Made by a program: the position numbers and the translations under genes. 64,000 nucleotides of DNA from Oryzomicrobium sp. (GTDB lineage: Bacteria > Pseudomonadota > Gammaproteobacteria > Burkholderiales > Rhodocyclaceae). The stretch lies in the NCBI RefSeq assembly GCF_021287045.1, contig NZ_JAJTBG010000001.1:310001-374000 (forward strand). The letters run 5' to 3'. The notes under the pieces are model-generated. The model was not told the DNA's origin. It worked only from the letters and a program-made list of their open reading frames with translations, and did no database searches. This document shows positions 35,543-45,669 of the stretch, piece by piece (within the stretch, counting starts at the first letter, position 1; every line of letters begins with the position of its first letter).

Positions 35543-36011
35543 CGGGGGCACGGTTGCCCCAGGTTTTCTTCAGTGCAGAAGGGGCGCGGGGAGAACAAAG
35601 CAAAAAGGGCGGGTAGGGCGGGGTGGCTTTAGCCCGATACTTGAATTTTTTTAATGTTTCGTACGGAGCATGGCTACAAGATCCAATAGGGGTGCGGACC
35701 TTTGTTTTCATGCTGGCGAAATATATTAATTTTTTTCAAGTATCCGGCGTTCGATACACGCCCCGACCCCTCACCATCGCGGCACCCGGCTGAGCTGGCG
35801 GCGCGGGGGCCCCGTCTTGGCGAATGCGTGGTGCCCCGCAGGCCTGGCGGTTCGCCATGGCGGCGCTTCCTGGCCTGGCGGCAAACCATCCCGGCAGTCG
35901 GGTTGCCTGGGCCGGCAACCCGTCCGGCAGCGGCAAATTTCGGTCTGGGGGGATCAGGCCGTATCATTCGCACCGACATCGCTTTGCCCCCTTCATTTCC
36001 GATCCCCGTTC
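35543..36011. other. Intergenic region upstream of parE with an AT-rich island
   Basis: A 469-bp region. It begins with a terminator hairpin (35547-35572). Between 35636 and 35744 it is unusually AT-rich for this genome and is bounded by a 10-base inverted repeat, GATACTTGAA at 35636-35645 and TTCAAGTATC at 35735-35744, each beside a run of seven or so T bases. The rest is GC-rich without a convincing gene. The parE promoter presumably lies here. Confidence 0.65.
35547..35572 (+). terminator. Intrinsic terminator after the SRPBCC gene
   Basis: GGGGCA, four-base loop, TGCCCC, then AGG and TTTTCTT. It begins 5 bp past the stop codon. Confidence 0.55.
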
Positions 36012-37973
36012 ATGAGCTACAACGCCAGCGACATTGCCGTACTGAAGGGCCTGGAGCCCGTCAAGCTGCGGCCCGGGATGTACACCCGCACCGAGAACCC
36101 CCTGCATATCATCCAGGAGGTGATCGACAACGCCGCCGACGAGGCCATCGCCGGCCACGCCAAGCGCCTTTCGGTGATCCTCCACGACGACGGCTCCGTC
36201 TCGGTGGCCGACGACGGCCGCGGCATCCCGGTGGAAATCCACCCGGTGGAAGGGGTGCCGACGGTGGAAGTGGTCTATACCCGCCTCCACGCCGGCGGTA
36301 AGTTCAACAAGGGCGCCGGCGGTGCCTACACCTTCTCCGGCGGCCTGCACGGCGTCGGCGTGTCGGTCACCAACGCCCTGTCCACCCGGCTCGAAGTCGA
36401 GGTGGTGCGCGACGGCGCCATGCACCGCCTGGTGTTTTCCGGCGGCGACGTGATCGAGCCCCTGGTGCGGGTCGGCGACGCGCCCAAGCGCGCCAGCGGC
36501 ACCCGGGTGCGGGTCTGGCCCGACGTCAAATACTTCGATTCCCCGACCATTCCGCGCCACGAGCTGGAGCGCACCCTGCGCTCCAAGGCCGTGCTGCTGC
36601 CGCGCTTCCAGGTCAGCTTCACGGTGGAAAAGACCGGCGAGGAAAAGGTCTGGATGTACGAATCGGGCATGCGCGACTACCTGGCCGAGCAGCTTTCCGG
36701 CAGCGACCTGCTGGTGCCGATGATCGTTGGCGAGAAGTACATCACCAGCCGTGACGACGACACCTTCGCCGAGGGCGAGGGCGCCGCCTGGTCGGTGGCC
36801 TGGAGCGAGGAGGGTGGCGGGGCGGTGCGCGAGTCCTACGTGAACCTGATCCCCACCCCCGGCGGCGGCACCCACGAAGCCGGCCTGCGCGAAGGGGTGT
36901 TCGGTGCCCTGAAGACCTTCATGGAGCACCACAGCCTGGTGCCCAAGGGCGTCAAACTCTTGCCCGACGACCTGTTCGGCCGGGCCAGCTTCGTCCTCTC
37001 GGCCCGGGTCCTCGATCCGTCCTTCCAAGGCCAGACTAAGGACCGCCTGAACAGCCGCGACGCGGTGCGCCTGGTCGGCAGCATGATCCGCGACCCCTTC
37101 GAGCTGTGGCTCAACGAGCACGTGGACGACGCCAAGAAGCTCGCCGAGCTGGCCATCAAGCAGGCCCAGAGCCGCCTGCGCGCCGCCCAGAAGGTGGAAA
37201 AGAAGAAGAGCAGCGGCGTGGCCGTGCTGCCCGGCAAACTCACCGACTGCGAAACCGACGAGGCCGCCCGGGCCGAACTGTTCCTGGTAGAAGGCGATTC
37301 CGCCGGCGGCTCGGCCAAGCAGGGCCGCAGCAAGGAATTCCAGGCCGTGCTGCCCCTGCGCGGCAAGGTGCTCAACACCTGGGAAGTGGAGCGCGACAGC
37401 CTCTACGGCAACGCCGAGGTCCACGACATCGCCGTGGCCCTGGGCATCGAGCCCCACGACTTCAACGACAACGCCGACCTGTCCGGCCTGCGCTACCACA
37501 AGCTGATCGTGCTGTCGGACGCGGACGTGGATGGCTCCCACATCCAGACCCTGCTGCTCACCCTGTTCTGCCGCCACTTTCCGATGCTGGTGGCCCGGGG
37601 CCACGTCTATGTGGCCCAGCCGCCCCTGTTCCGCCTCGACGTGCCGGGCCAGGGCAAGAACCGGCCGCCGAAGAAGCTCTACGCCTTGGACGAGGAAGAG
37701 CGGGAGGCCCTGCTCGACAAGCTCGGCCGCGACGGCATCAAGGCCGACCGGGTGTCGATCAGCCGCTTCAAGGGCCTGGGCGAGATGAGCGCCGAACAGC
37801 TCTGGGAAACCACCCTCAACCCGGATACCCGCCGTCTGGTGCAGATCAGCATCGACCGGGCCGGCTGGGACGAGATGGTGGCCATGATGCGCATGCTCAT
37901 GGGCAAGGGCGAATCCGGCTCCCGCCGGGAATGGATGGAACGGCGCGGCAACGAAGTCGAAGCCGACGTTTGA
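36012..37973 (+). CDS. parE: DNA topoisomerase IV subunit B ParE
   Basis: This 653-aa ATPase subunit decatenates chromosomes with ParC. The GHKL ATPase region has VIDNAADEAIAGHAKRLS, DDGRGIPVEIHPVEG and the lid loop GGLHGVGVSVTNAL. The TOPRIM domain has ELFLVEGDSAGGSAKQGRSK and DADVDGSHIQTLLL. ParE rather than GyrB is indicated by the length (about 650, no GyrB insertion) and by parC 22 bp downstream. ATG 36012 fits the family N-terminus MSYNASDIAVLKGLEPVKLR; upstream in-frame codons lie in the AT-rich intergenic stretch. Confidence 0.96.
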   Translation: MSYNASDIAVLKGLEPVKLRPGMYTRTENPLHIIQEVIDNAADEAIAGHAKRLSVILHDDGSVSVADDGRGIPVEIHPVEGVPTVEVVYTRLHAGGKFNKGAGGAYTFSGGLHGVGVSVTNALSTRLEVEVVRDGAMHRLVFSGGDVIEPLVRVGDAPKRASGTRVRVWPDVKYFDSPTIPRHELERTLRSKAVLLPRFQVSFTVEKTGEEKVWMYESGMRDYLAEQLSGSDLLVPMIVGEKYITSRDDDTFAEGEGAAWSVAWSEEGGGAVRESYVNLIPTPGGGTHEAGLREGVFGALKTFMEHHSLVPKGVKLLPDDLFGRASFVLSARVLDPSFQGQTKDRLNSRDAVRLVGSMIRDPFELWLNEHVDDAKKLAELAIKQAQSRLRAAQKVEKKKSSGVAVLPGKLTDCETDEAARAELFLVEGDSAGGSAKQGRSKEFQAVLPLRGKVLNTWEVERDSLYGNAEVHDIAVALGIEPHDFNDNADLSGLRYHKLIVLSDADVDGSHIQTLLLTLFCRHFPMLVARGHVYVAQPPLFRLDVPGQGKNRPPKKLYALDEEEREALLDKLGRDGIKADRVSISRFKGLGEMSAEQLWETTLNPDTRRLVQISIDRAGWDEMVAMMRMLMGKGESGSRREWMERRGNEVEADV

Positions 37974-37995
37974 CGCAGATTAGAGTAGGCAGACC

Positions 37996-40503
37996 ATGAC
38001 CCACCCCACCGACGACCTGACGCCGGACCTGTTCGCCCCGGGCGCCGCCATGGCGACGGAGACGGAAACCGGCACGGCCGTGCAGGACGAGGCCGACCTG
38101 GCCCTGTCCGCCGCCGGCGACGACGCTCCGGCCGACGCCGCCGATCTGGACCTCCCGGCCCCGGGCCCCGCCGCCCCGCCGGCGCCTCCCCAGACCCCCA
38201 CTCCCTTCGTCTGGGACGGCGAATCCCCGTTCCCCCTGCACCGCTACGCCGAGGACGCCTACCTGCGCTACGCCATGAGCGTGGTGCGCTCCCGGGCCAT
38301 TCCCGACACCGCCGACGGCATGAAGCCGGTGCAGCGGCGCATCATCTTCGCCATGCACGAGCTGGGGCTCAACGCCACCACCAAGCCGGTCAAGTCGGCC
38401 CGGGTGGTGGGGGACGTGATCGGTAAGTACCACCCCCACGGCGACACCGCGGTGTACGACGCCATGGTGCGGGTGGCCCAGGACTTTTCCCTGCGCTATC
38501 CCCTGGTGGACGGCCACGGCAACTTCGGTTCCCGGGACGGCGACGGGGCGGCGGCGATGCGCTACACCGAATGCCGCCTCACCCCCATCGCCCAGCTGCT
38601 GCTGGCCGAGATTGACAAGGGCACCGTCGACTTCCAGCCCAACTACGACGGCGCCTTCAAGGAGCCCCAGTACCTGCCGGCCCGGCTGCCGATGCTGCTG
38701 CTCAACGGCGCCTCGGGCATCGCCGTGGGCATGGCCACCGAGATTCCCTCCCACAACCTGCGCGAAGTGGCCAAGGCCGCCGTGGCCCTGCTCAAGAAGC
38801 CCGAGCTGACCACCGCCGAGCTGCTCGAACACGTCCAGGGCCCGGACTACCCGGGGGGCGGCCAGATCATCTCCACCGCCGCCGAGATCCGCGACGCCTA
38901 CGAGAGCGGCCGCGGCTCCCTCAAGGTTCGTGCCCGCTACACGGTCGAGGAACTGGCCCGGGGCCAGTGGCAGCTGGTGGTGACCGAGCTGCCGCCGGGC
39001 ACCTCGTCCCAGAAGGTGCTCGAAGAGATCGAGGAACTGACCAATCCCAAGGTCAAGAAGGGCAAGAAGACCCTCACCCAGGAGCAGAGCCAGACCAAGC
39101 AGCTGATCCTGGCCCAGCTCGACCGGGTGCGCGACGAATCGGACAAGGACCACGCCGTGCGCCTGGTGTTCGAGCCTCGCTCCTCCAAGCTCGACCCCCA
39201 GGAATTCGCCACCCTGCTGCTCGCCCACACCAGCCTGGAGAGTTCCGCCTCCATCAACCTGGTGGCCCTGGGCCTGGACGGCCGGCCCGGCCAGCGCACC
39301 CTGCGCGGCCTGCTCGACGAGTGGACCACCTTCCGCCGCACCACCGTGCAGCGGCGCTGCGAGCACCGCCTCAACCAGGTGGAAGACCGCATCCACATCC
39401 TCGAAGGGCGGCGCCTGGTGCTGCTCAACATCGACGAGGTGATCGCCCTGATCCGCGAGTCGGACGAGCCCAAGGCCGACCTGATCGTGCGCTTCCACCT
39501 CACCGAGCGTCAGGCCGAGGACATCCTGGAAATCCGCCTGCGCCAGTTGGCCCGGCTGGAAGCGATCAAGATCGAGCAGGAACTGTCGGAACTGGAAATC
39601 GAGCGGGGCGAACTCAACCGCCTGCTCGACGATCCGGCCGCCATGACCGCCCAGATCATCAAGGAGATCAAGGACGACGCCGCCAAGTACGGCGACGAGC
39701 GCCGCACCGTCATCGAGGAAGCCTCCCGCGCCCAGGTCACCCAGGCCGTGGTGGACGAGCCGGTGACCGTGATCCTGTCGAAGAAGGGCTTCATCCGCAC
39801 CCGCCAGGGCCACGGCGTGGATCTGGGCACCATCACCTTCAAGGAAGGGGACGGCCTGTTCGCCACCAGCGCCTGCCGCACCGTGGACCAGGCCATCCTG
39901 CTGCTCGACAACGGCCGGGCCTGCTCGATTCCCGTGGCCAGCATCCCGGGCGGCCGGGGCGACGGCGCGCCGATCACCTCCATGATCGACACCGCCGGGG
40001 CCAAGCTCGCCGCCTTCGTCGCCGGCCCCGCCGACCTGGGCCTGCTGATCGCCACCAGCGCCGGCTACGGCTTCACCTGCCGCTTGGGCGACATGATCGG
40101 CCGCACCAAGGCCGGCAAGCAGTTTGTCACGGTGGACGACGGCGCCGCCATCCTGCCGCCGACGCCGCTGAAAACCGGCGAGGTGCCCATGGTCGCCGCC
40201 CTGTCCTCGGACGAGAAGCTGCTGATCTTCCCCCTGCTCGACGTTAAGGAACTGTCCGGCGGCGGCAAGGGCGTGATCCTGATGGGCCTGGCCGACAACG
40301 CCAGCCTGATTTCGGTGGCGGTGGTCACCGACCCGGCGGTGGTGGTGGAAGGCACCGGCCGCGCCGGGGCAAAAAAGGTGGCGACCATTGCCGGCGGCGC
40401 CATCGGCGAGTACCTGAGCCAGCGTGCGCGCAAGGGCAAGAAGACCCCGGACGCCGCCGGCAAGCCGGTGCTGGTGCGGGCCGTGGAGGAAAACAAGGCC
40501 TGA
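37996..40503 (+). CDS. parC: DNA topoisomerase IV subunit A ParC
   Basis: This 835-aa protein has an unusual N-terminal extension of about 75 residues, rich in Ala, Asp and Pro, before the conserved start [20 protein letters not shown]. The catalytic tyrosine lies in [10 protein letters not shown] and the quinolone pocket reads [12 protein letters not shown] (Thr and Asp where E. coli has Ser80 and Glu84). The C-terminal beta-pinwheel has repeated blades ending with [20 protein letters not shown]. It cuts and rejoins DNA together with ParE. Confidence 0.96.
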   Translation: MTHPTDDLTPDLFAPGAAMATETETGTAVQDEADLALSAAGDDAPADAADLDLPAPGPAAPPAPPQTPTPFVWDGESPFPLHRYAEDAYLRYAMSVVRSRAIPDTADGMKPVQRRIIFAMHELGLNATTKPVKSARVVGDVIGKYHPHGDTAVYDAMVRVAQDFSLRYPLVDGHGNFGSRDGDGAAAMRYTECRLTPIAQLLLAEIDKGTVDFQPNYDGAFKEPQYLPARLPMLLLNGASGIAVGMATEIPSHNLREVAKAAVALLKKPELTTAELLEHVQGPDYPGGGQIISTAAEIRDAYESGRGSLKVRARYTVEELARGQWQLVVTELPPGTSSQKVLEEIEELTNPKVKKGKKTLTQEQSQTKQLILAQLDRVRDESDKDHAVRLVFEPRSSKLDPQEFATLLLAHTSLESSASINLVALGLDGRPGQRTLRGLLDEWTTFRRTTVQRRCEHRLNQVEDRIHILEGRRLVLLNIDEVIALIRESDEPKADLIVRFHLTERQAEDILEIRLRQLARLEAIKIEQELSELEIERGELNRLLDDPAAMTAQIIKEIKDDAAKYGDERRTVIEEASRAQVTQAVVDEPVTVILSKKGFIRTRQGHGVDLGTITFKEGDGLFATSACRTVDQAILLLDNGRACSIPVASIPGGRGDGAPITSMIDTAGAKLAAFVAGPADLGLLIATSAGYGFTCRLGDMIGRTKAGKQFVTVDDGAAILPPTPLKTGEVPMVAALSSDEKLLIFPLLDVKELSGGGKGVILMGLADNASLISVAVVTDPAVVVEGTGRAGAKKVATIAGGAIGEYLSQRARKGKKTPDAAGKPVLVRAVEENKA

Positions 40504-40812
40504 CTGGCCAAAGCCGATCAGCCTTTTCCCAGGGCCTGCGCCAAACCCCGCGCCAGGAGCCAGTCTCCAGGCACACCCCGTTCACACCCTGTGAAACGCC
40601 GCGCCAGTCGCGGCGTTTCACATGATGGGGAGCCTTGTTAGCCGGGGGCGGAGGGGCGCGTCCGACCGATTCGGCTGCCGGAGCGGCGGGGTGGCGGGGC
40701 GGGATTACGGCAATTTGCCGCTTTTTGCCAGTTTTTGCGCGTTTCTTCCCGGCGGCTCCGGTATACCATTGCATTTGCACAATGCTATTTCTGCCGGACA
40801 CGAGGGATACCC
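40504..40812. other. Intergenic region between parC and the HDOD gene
   Basis: A 309-bp region. It holds a 13-bp perfect hairpin (40591-40621), a palindrome CGGCAA-t-TTGCCG (40708-40720) and, before the HDOD start, a more AT-rich stretch with GCATT-TGCAC-AATGC. No gene was convincing. Confidence 0.6.
40591..40621 (+). terminator. Strong hairpin after parC
   Basis: GTGAAACGCCGCG and CGCGGCGTTTCAC pair perfectly over 13 bp with a five-base loop. There is no T-run after the stem, so it may be a factor-dependent or atypical terminator, or a 3'-end stabiliser. Confidence 0.5.
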
Positions 40813-41682
40813 ATGGACCCCATCGCAAGCGAGAACAAAACCGGGGCCGCGCTGAACGCTCAGCGCTTTCAGATGCTGGAAGACATCGCCAAGGAGTTGC
40901 AGGGCGATGTCACCTTTCCCACCTGCTTCGACGTGGTGGTGCGCCTGCGCAAGGCGCTCAACGACCCCGACGTGGCCCTGGGCCATGTCGTCACCCTGCT
41001 CGGCGCCGAGCCCCTGATCAGCAGCAAGCTGCTGCACCTGGCCAATTCCGCCGCCTTCTGCCCGGGCGACAACAAGGTCCGCGACCTGCGCGGCGCCGTG
41101 GAGCGGGTGGGGCTGAAGACTGTGCGCACGGTGGCGATCTCCACCGCCATGAAGCAGCTCATCCTGGCCCGGGACATGGCCTGCTTCAGCGAGCTGATGA
41201 CCAGCCTGTGGGAGCACTCGCTGCAAACCGCCAGCGCCGCCAGCGTGATCGCCGCCCGGCTCACCCGCATCAACCCGGGGGAAGCCATGCTGGCCGGGCT
41301 GATCCACGACCTGGGGGCCTTCTACATGCTCTACCGGGCGGCCCAGTACGAAGAGCTGCGGGTCCGGCCCGACACGGTGCGCTACCTAATCATCCAGTGG
41401 CACGAGAGCATCGGCGACACCCTGTTCCATGCCCTGGGCCTGGAAGAAGGGTTGATCGAGGCCCTGCGCGACCATGACCAGCCGCGCCCTGTGCCGGTGA
41501 CGCCGAAGAGCCTCGGCGACGTCATCTTCGTCGCCAACATCCTGGGCGGCGGCCTGTTCGAGTGGCTCGGCCAGGATAAGGAAATGGTGGCCGAATGGGA
41601 GGAATCCCTCGGCGATACCTACCTCTCGCTGCGCGACGAAATCAAGCAGCGTTGCGAGGAAATCCGCGCCGAGTTCGTCTGA
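40813..41682 (+). CDS. HDOD domain protein
   Basis: This 289-aa protein is dominated by an HDOD domain (about residues 25-230): FPTCFDVVVRLRKALNDPDV, ISSKLLHLANSAAF and AGLIHDLGAFYMLYRA. HDOD proteins relate to HD phosphohydrolases but usually lack full metal-binding sets, and often act as signalling scaffolds. Start ATG 40813 is chosen because the codons upstream fall into the promoter-like stretch. It is one of three HDOD proteins in the window (also 54079 and 60156). It stands alone between parC and the DUF2950 gene. Confidence 0.87.
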   Translation: MDPIASENKTGAALNAQRFQMLEDIAKELQGDVTFPTCFDVVVRLRKALNDPDVALGHVVTLLGAEPLISSKLLHLANSAAFCPGDNKVRDLRGAVERVGLKTVRTVAISTAMKQLILARDMACFSELMTSLWEHSLQTASAASVIAARLTRINPGEAMLAGLIHDLGAFYMLYRAAQYEELRVRPDTVRYLIIQWHESIGDTLFHALGLEEGLIEALRDHDQPRPVPVTPKSLGDVIFVANILGGGLFEWLGQDKEMVAEWEESLGDTYLSLRDEIKQRCEEIRAEFV

Positions 41683-41784
41683 CCCGTCTGACGCCCTGGA
41701 CGCTGCCCGATCCGGGGGCCTCTCCGGCCTGCCGGCGCAACGGCCTCAGGGTGCGCGGCCTAAGTGCCGCCCTGTGTCAGCCAG

Positions 41785-42837
41785 TCAGCGCCCCGGCGCT
41801 GTTGCGGCGGCGGGAGCAACTGGGGCGGCGGGTGCGGTGGCCGCGGTGGTCCGCGGCAGCTGGCGCTTGGGAATGCGCCAGCTCGGGTCCGGGTCGTAAC
41901 GGCTCATCTCCCGCGCCAGCACATCGGTGCGGGGGCCCAAATTCTTCTCGAAGACGATCCCGTTCTGGTTGACGATGAAGGTCATCACCCCGGTTTCGCC
42001 GTAGCGCGCCGGGAAGGCCACCAGGGCAAAGCCGCCGCTCAGGCGCCCGTTTTCCACATAGTCGGCCGCCCCGCCCGGGGCGTGGGCCCCTTGCCGGGTC
42101 AGGATGCGGTAGTAGTAGCCGTGGTACGGCGCCGGCGCGATGCCGCCCGGGGGCTGCTCGCCGCTGGCCGCCGCGGCCACCATGGGGCCCAGAGGGCTTT
42201 CCGGTTCATTCTGCCCTTCCTGCCCCTGGGGCCAGTACAGCCCGTCCTGCCGGCCGTCGCTGCTTCCCAGCCGCTCGGCGTAGCGGCGCCGGCCATCGGC
42301 GTCGGTGTGGCGCAGGGCATATTCCCGCTGGGCTTCCACATAGGCGCGGCAGACCTGGATGGCGTTCAATTCGTTGCGGCCGATGCGCCGGGACAGGATT
42401 TCTTCCTCGCCGGCCCGGGTGTCGAAGCGCCAGCCCTTGCCCGCCTTGGCCAGGGGGATGGGAAACGGGAAATTGTCCTGGCCCAGGATCAGCAGGGCCC
42501 GGTCGTCCCCCACCGGCTCGATGGCGTGGTGGGCGTCGTAGGCGGCAGCCAGGGTGGCCCGGGCGTGTTGCGTGGCGGCCGGATCGTCGCTGTGGAGCAG
42601 GCGCTGGCCCCGGGGGCCGAAGAGGCGCGCCAGGTCCGCCGTCCGGCCGCTGTGCCAGGCGGCGGCCAGGGCCTCGCCGGCCTGTTCCGGCGTGGCGAAG
42701 GTGCGTTGCCCACCCATGCCGTGCCCGCCGGCCTGGGCGCCGGCGGCATGGAGCACCAGGGCGGTGGCGAGGGCCGCGCCGATGCGGGCGAGGGGGGTAC
42801 GGTGAATGGGCTGGATGCGGGGGATGGTGTGGGCCAT
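41785..42837 (-). CDS. DUF2950 family exported protein
   Basis: This 350-aa protein has a signal peptide (about residues 1-30, ending AAGAQAG). The family features are seen: RTFATPEQAGEALAAAWHSG at the start, GYYYRILTRQGAHAPGGAAD, then GFALVAFPARYGETGVMTFI near the end. The C-terminal tail is Ala/Pro-rich. DUF2950 has no established function; it typically neighbours DUF3300, as here. The ATG at 42837 is preferred over one 24 bases upstream because GGCGGA precedes it. Confidence 0.82.
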   Translation of the reverse strand: MAHTIPRIQPIHRTPLARIGAALATALVLHAAGAQAGGHGMGGQRTFATPEQAGEALAAAWHSGRTADLARLFGPRGQRLLHSDDPAATQHARATLAAAYDAHHAIEPVGDDRALLILGQDNFPFPIPLAKAGKGWRFDTRAGEEEILSRRIGRNELNAIQVCRAYVEAQREYALRHTDADGRRRYAERLGSSDGRQDGLYWPQGQEGQNEPESPLGPMVAAAASGEQPPGGIAPAPYHGYYYRILTRQGAHAPGGAADYVENGRLSGGFALVAFPARYGETGVMTFIVNQNGIVFEKNLGPRTDVLAREMSRYDPDPSWRIPKRQLPRTTAATAPAAPVAPAAATAPGR

Positions 42838-42901
42838 GGTGGTTCCGCCGGTGTCGTCCATGCGTCGTTGAAGGGGCAAAACTGGGCCGGGGCTGGCTGG
42901 A

Positions 42902-44254
42902 TCAGCGGTGGTGGCCGCCGCCTTGCTGCCGGCCGCCGCTGTCGCCGCCGCCATGGGGGGCCGGCGCCGGCATGGACTGGCGGCTTTCCCAGCCGCGCTC
43001 GGCCTGGCCGCGGATTTCGGCGCCCCGGCCGTAGGATTCGAACACCGGGGGCGGGGCCGGGCGATAGACCGGGGCCGGCGCGGGGATGGGCCGTTCCACC
43101 GCCGGTGCGGGCCGAGGCGCCTGGAATGGGCGTTCCTGGGGCCGGTTGAACTGCCGTTCCGGCGGTGCTTCATAGAGCGGGGCCGACGGTTGCTGGGGCC
43201 TGGATTGGGGAACGGGTTGTGAAACGGACGGGGGGGCGTTGGGACGGTTCGGCGTCTGGAAGCCGGCACTGCCCGGCGAGCGGGGTTGGACCGGCGTCGG
43301 GCCGGCACCGGCCTGGCCGCGCAGGGCGCCGGGCACCTGCCCGGCATTGGGCCCGGCGGCGGGATAGCCGCGGAACGTCCGCTGGGCTTCCGGGGAGCCC
43401 TGGGCGCCGAGGAAGCGGGCACGGGTGGCCGGGTCCCGATAGGGCACGCTGCCCCGGTGGGCGGGATCGTGCTGCCAGATGCCGGACGTTACCGGCGGGC
43501 GGTGCCAGTTGATGGCGTTGAAGCGGGCCGGATCGACGCGCAGGTAGTGATGGTGCCAGTCGAAGATTCCCCAGCCCCACAGGGGCACCACCACGGCAAA
43601 GGCCAGGCCGTAGTCGATGCCGAGGGCGAAATCCGTCGGGTAGAGGGGGAAGTAGTAGGGCGGGTAGGCCGGGTAGGGCCAGACGCCGTACACCGTGGCC
43701 GGATCGTAGGCCGGCAGGTAGACGTACTGGGCGTCGGCGGGCTCGATCAGGGTCTCCGGGCCGTCCTCGGAGACCACGGCCTGGGGCGTCGAGCGCAGGG
43801 TGCCCGCCGCCCGGGCCCGGGCGCGCAGGCGCTGCACCGCGTCCATCACCTCGGGTTGCTGGGCCAGGAAGGCGTCGCCGAGGCGCTGCATCCAGGCCAG
43901 CTGGTCGTTCATCATTTGCAGGATTTGGGGAAAGGGCACCAGGGACTTCACGCTCGGGTCCCAATCCTGGGCTTGCAGGGCCACCGCCAGCCGGTTGCCC
44001 TTCAGGTCCGCGTTGCCCGGCTCCTGGAGCCAACGGGCGGCCTCCACCACTTCCAGGGGGTAGGTGGCGGCGATCAGGATTTGCCCCAGCAGGGGGTCAG
44101 GATAGAGGGCGATGGGGGCCACCAGCTGTTCCAGCTGGGGTGCGCTGAACGGCGCCGGTGCCGGTGTCTGGACCTGGGCATAGTCCGCCGCCGGCCAGGC
44201 CAGGGCCAGGATCGCGGCAACCCAGGCTAGGGCGCGCCACAGCGTCGCCTTCAT
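42902..44254 (-). CDS. DUF3300 family exported protein
   Basis: This 450-aa protein has a signal peptide (about 1-26). The DUF3300 domain (about 35-280) shows LEQLVAPIALYPDPLLGQIL and IAATYPLEVVEAARWLQEPG, the family signature, then aromatic-rich WPYPAYPPYYFPLYPTDFAL. The C-terminal 180 residues are Pro/Gln/Arg-rich and low in complexity, ending in a Gly/His tail. AAGGAGG precedes the ATG at 44254. It is transcribed just upstream of the DUF2950 gene (64-bp gap), so they likely form an operon. Function is unknown. Confidence 0.85.
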   Translation of the reverse strand: MKATLWRALAWVAAILALAWPAADYAQVQTPAPAPFSAPQLEQLVAPIALYPDPLLGQILIAATYPLEVVEAARWLQEPGNADLKGNRLAVALQAQDWDPSVKSLVPFPQILQMMNDQLAWMQRLGDAFLAQQPEVMDAVQRLRARARAAGTLRSTPQAVVSEDGPETLIEPADAQYVYLPAYDPATVYGVWPYPAYPPYYFPLYPTDFALGIDYGLAFAVVVPLWGWGIFDWHHHYLRVDPARFNAINWHRPPVTSGIWQHDPAHRGSVPYRDPATRARFLGAQGSPEAQRTFRGYPAAGPNAGQVPGALRGQAGAGPTPVQPRSPGSAGFQTPNRPNAPPSVSQPVPQSRPQQPSAPLYEAPPERQFNRPQERPFQAPRPAPAVERPIPAPAPVYRPAPPPVFESYGRGAEIRGQAERGWESRQSMPAPAPHGGGDSGGRQQGGGHHR

Positions 44255-44356
44255 GATCGGCCTCCTTGTGGTGACGGACACCCGAGCGCGGCGATGCCGC
44301 GTTCGGGCCTTCAAGGTTAGAGGGCCACGCTACCGCCCCGGTTCGTCCCCGCCCTG

Positions 44357-44388
44357 TAAAAAAGCGTAAGCCCCGGCCAGACCGGGGC
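44357..44388 (-). terminator. Possible terminator after the DUF2252 gene
   Basis: On the - strand GCCCCGG pairs with CCGGGGC across a five-base loop, and six T bases follow after a short spacer. It lies 10 bp past the stop. The spacer makes it weaker than canonical. Confidence 0.45.
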
Positions 44389-44398
44389 GGCTGCCCTG

Positions 44399-45613
44399 CT
44401 AGAGGGTGTAGAAGCCGTCGTCGTAAGCGGTGGCGTAGGCTTTCCAGTCGTCCTTCACCTGCTCGGCGCAGCCCTCGGCCAGGGACAGCAGGGTGGGGCG
44501 CCAGCGCGGGTCGTGGCCGAAATCGATCAATTCGTCGGCACTGGCCGAGCCGTCCCGGCCGCTGCTGCGCAGCTGGTCCCAGGCCGCCAGTTCGCCCATG
44601 GTGCGCAGCACGCTTTCCAGGCGGCGCAGCTTGCGCCCGTTGCCGCCGTCCAGGGCCACCCGGTCCTCGCTGGGCAGGAGGCCGCGCAGGATGTAGGCCT
44701 TCTTGCCCATCGTCACCGGCTGGAGAAAGGCCATGGATACCGCCTGGGAGCGCCGCTGCACCGCCACCACCCGTTCCGCCTCGCTCTTCCAGCGGGGCTG
44801 CTTGAGGTGCAGGTGGGGGACCAGGGAGGAGGGCAGGGCCTCCTTCAGGTCCAGGATGTAGTTGCCGTCCGGCGAGCCCTTGCCGGCCACCAGGATGGCG
44901 TAGCGGTCCACCCCCAGGCTGCCGGTGCCGGCGATGCGCCGGGCCACGTCGATGACCTTGTAGAACTCCGGGTTGGGCTGGGTCTTGGCGAAGGCGGCCA
45001 TGAAGGCTTCCACCTTGGCCCGCTGCTTGGCGCTGGCGGGCAGGGCCTTGCGGCCGTCGGCGCGCAGGACCCGCTTGCGCCCCTTGGGGGACTTGAGGGT
45101 GCTACGGCTGTCGAGGAAGGCGGAGCGGGGGCGGTTGCGCAGGCTGTCGAGCAGTTCGCGCACCAGGCCCTCGGCGGTGTCCCGCTCGATCCAGCGGGCC
45201 TTGCCCTGGGCCAACCCATTGGCGTAGCCCTCTAGGAACACCTGGCCCAGGGCCAGGGCCTCGGCCCGGTTCACCTTGAGGCTGGCGGCGGCCACCAGGA
45301 TGCTGGTGAGCAGCCGCACCGGGTCCCAGGTGCAGGGGGCCAGGGCCGCCTCGTCGAAATCGTTCAGGTCGAAGTAGGCGAGCCGGTTGTCGCCCTTGTA
45401 GCTGCCGAAGTTCTCCAGGTGCAGGTCGCCGCACACCCAGGCCGCCGGGGCGTGGCGGAAGATGCGTTCGTTGGGCAGGCGGTCGTAGAACAGGTGGCAG
45501 GTGCCGCGCAGGAAGACGAAGGGGCTCGCGCGCATGTTGCGGTACTTGAGCACCAGGCGCTCCGGGTCGCGGCCGGCGTTGTAGTCGCGGATGCAGGTGA
45601 GGGCGTCGAACAT
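44399..45613 (-). CDS. DUF2252 family protein (kinase-like fold)
   Basis: This 404-aa cytoplasmic protein has the DUF2252 motif VCGDLHLENFGSYKGDNRLA, then FDLNDFDEA, which resembles the HxDxxxxN and D-containing loops of aminoglycoside-phosphotransferase-like kinases. KGSPDGNYILDLKEALPSSL follows further on. The substrate is unknown. It stands alone on the - strand between the DUF3300 gene and a quinone oxidoreductase gene, each with its own gap. Start ATG 45613 opens the conserved MFDALTCIRDYNAGRDPERL. Confidence 0.85.
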   Translation of the reverse strand: MFDALTCIRDYNAGRDPERLVLKYRNMRASPFVFLRGTCHLFYDRLPNERIFRHAPAAWVCGDLHLENFGSYKGDNRLAYFDLNDFDEAALAPCTWDPVRLLTSILVAAASLKVNRAEALALGQVFLEGYANGLAQGKARWIERDTAEGLVRELLDSLRNRPRSAFLDSRSTLKSPKGRKRVLRADGRKALPASAKQRAKVEAFMAAFAKTQPNPEFYKVIDVARRIAGTGSLGVDRYAILVAGKGSPDGNYILDLKEALPSSLVPHLHLKQPRWKSEAERVVAVQRRSQAVSMAFLQPVTMGKKAYILRGLLPSEDRVALDGGNGRKLRRLESVLRTMGELAAWDQLRSSGRDGSASADELIDFGHDPRWRPTLLSLAEGCAEQVKDDWKAYATAYDDGFYTL

Positions 45614-45669
45614 GGCGGTCCTTTCTTCGTGGCGGGGGACGGGAACGGCGGGGCGGATCGCGGGACGGA

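Noticed and set aside
38430..38465. Thr and Asp in the ParC quinolone pocket as resistance mutations
   Set aside because: The motif PHGDTAVYD appears to be the normal form in related betaproteobacteria, so no resistance can be claimed.
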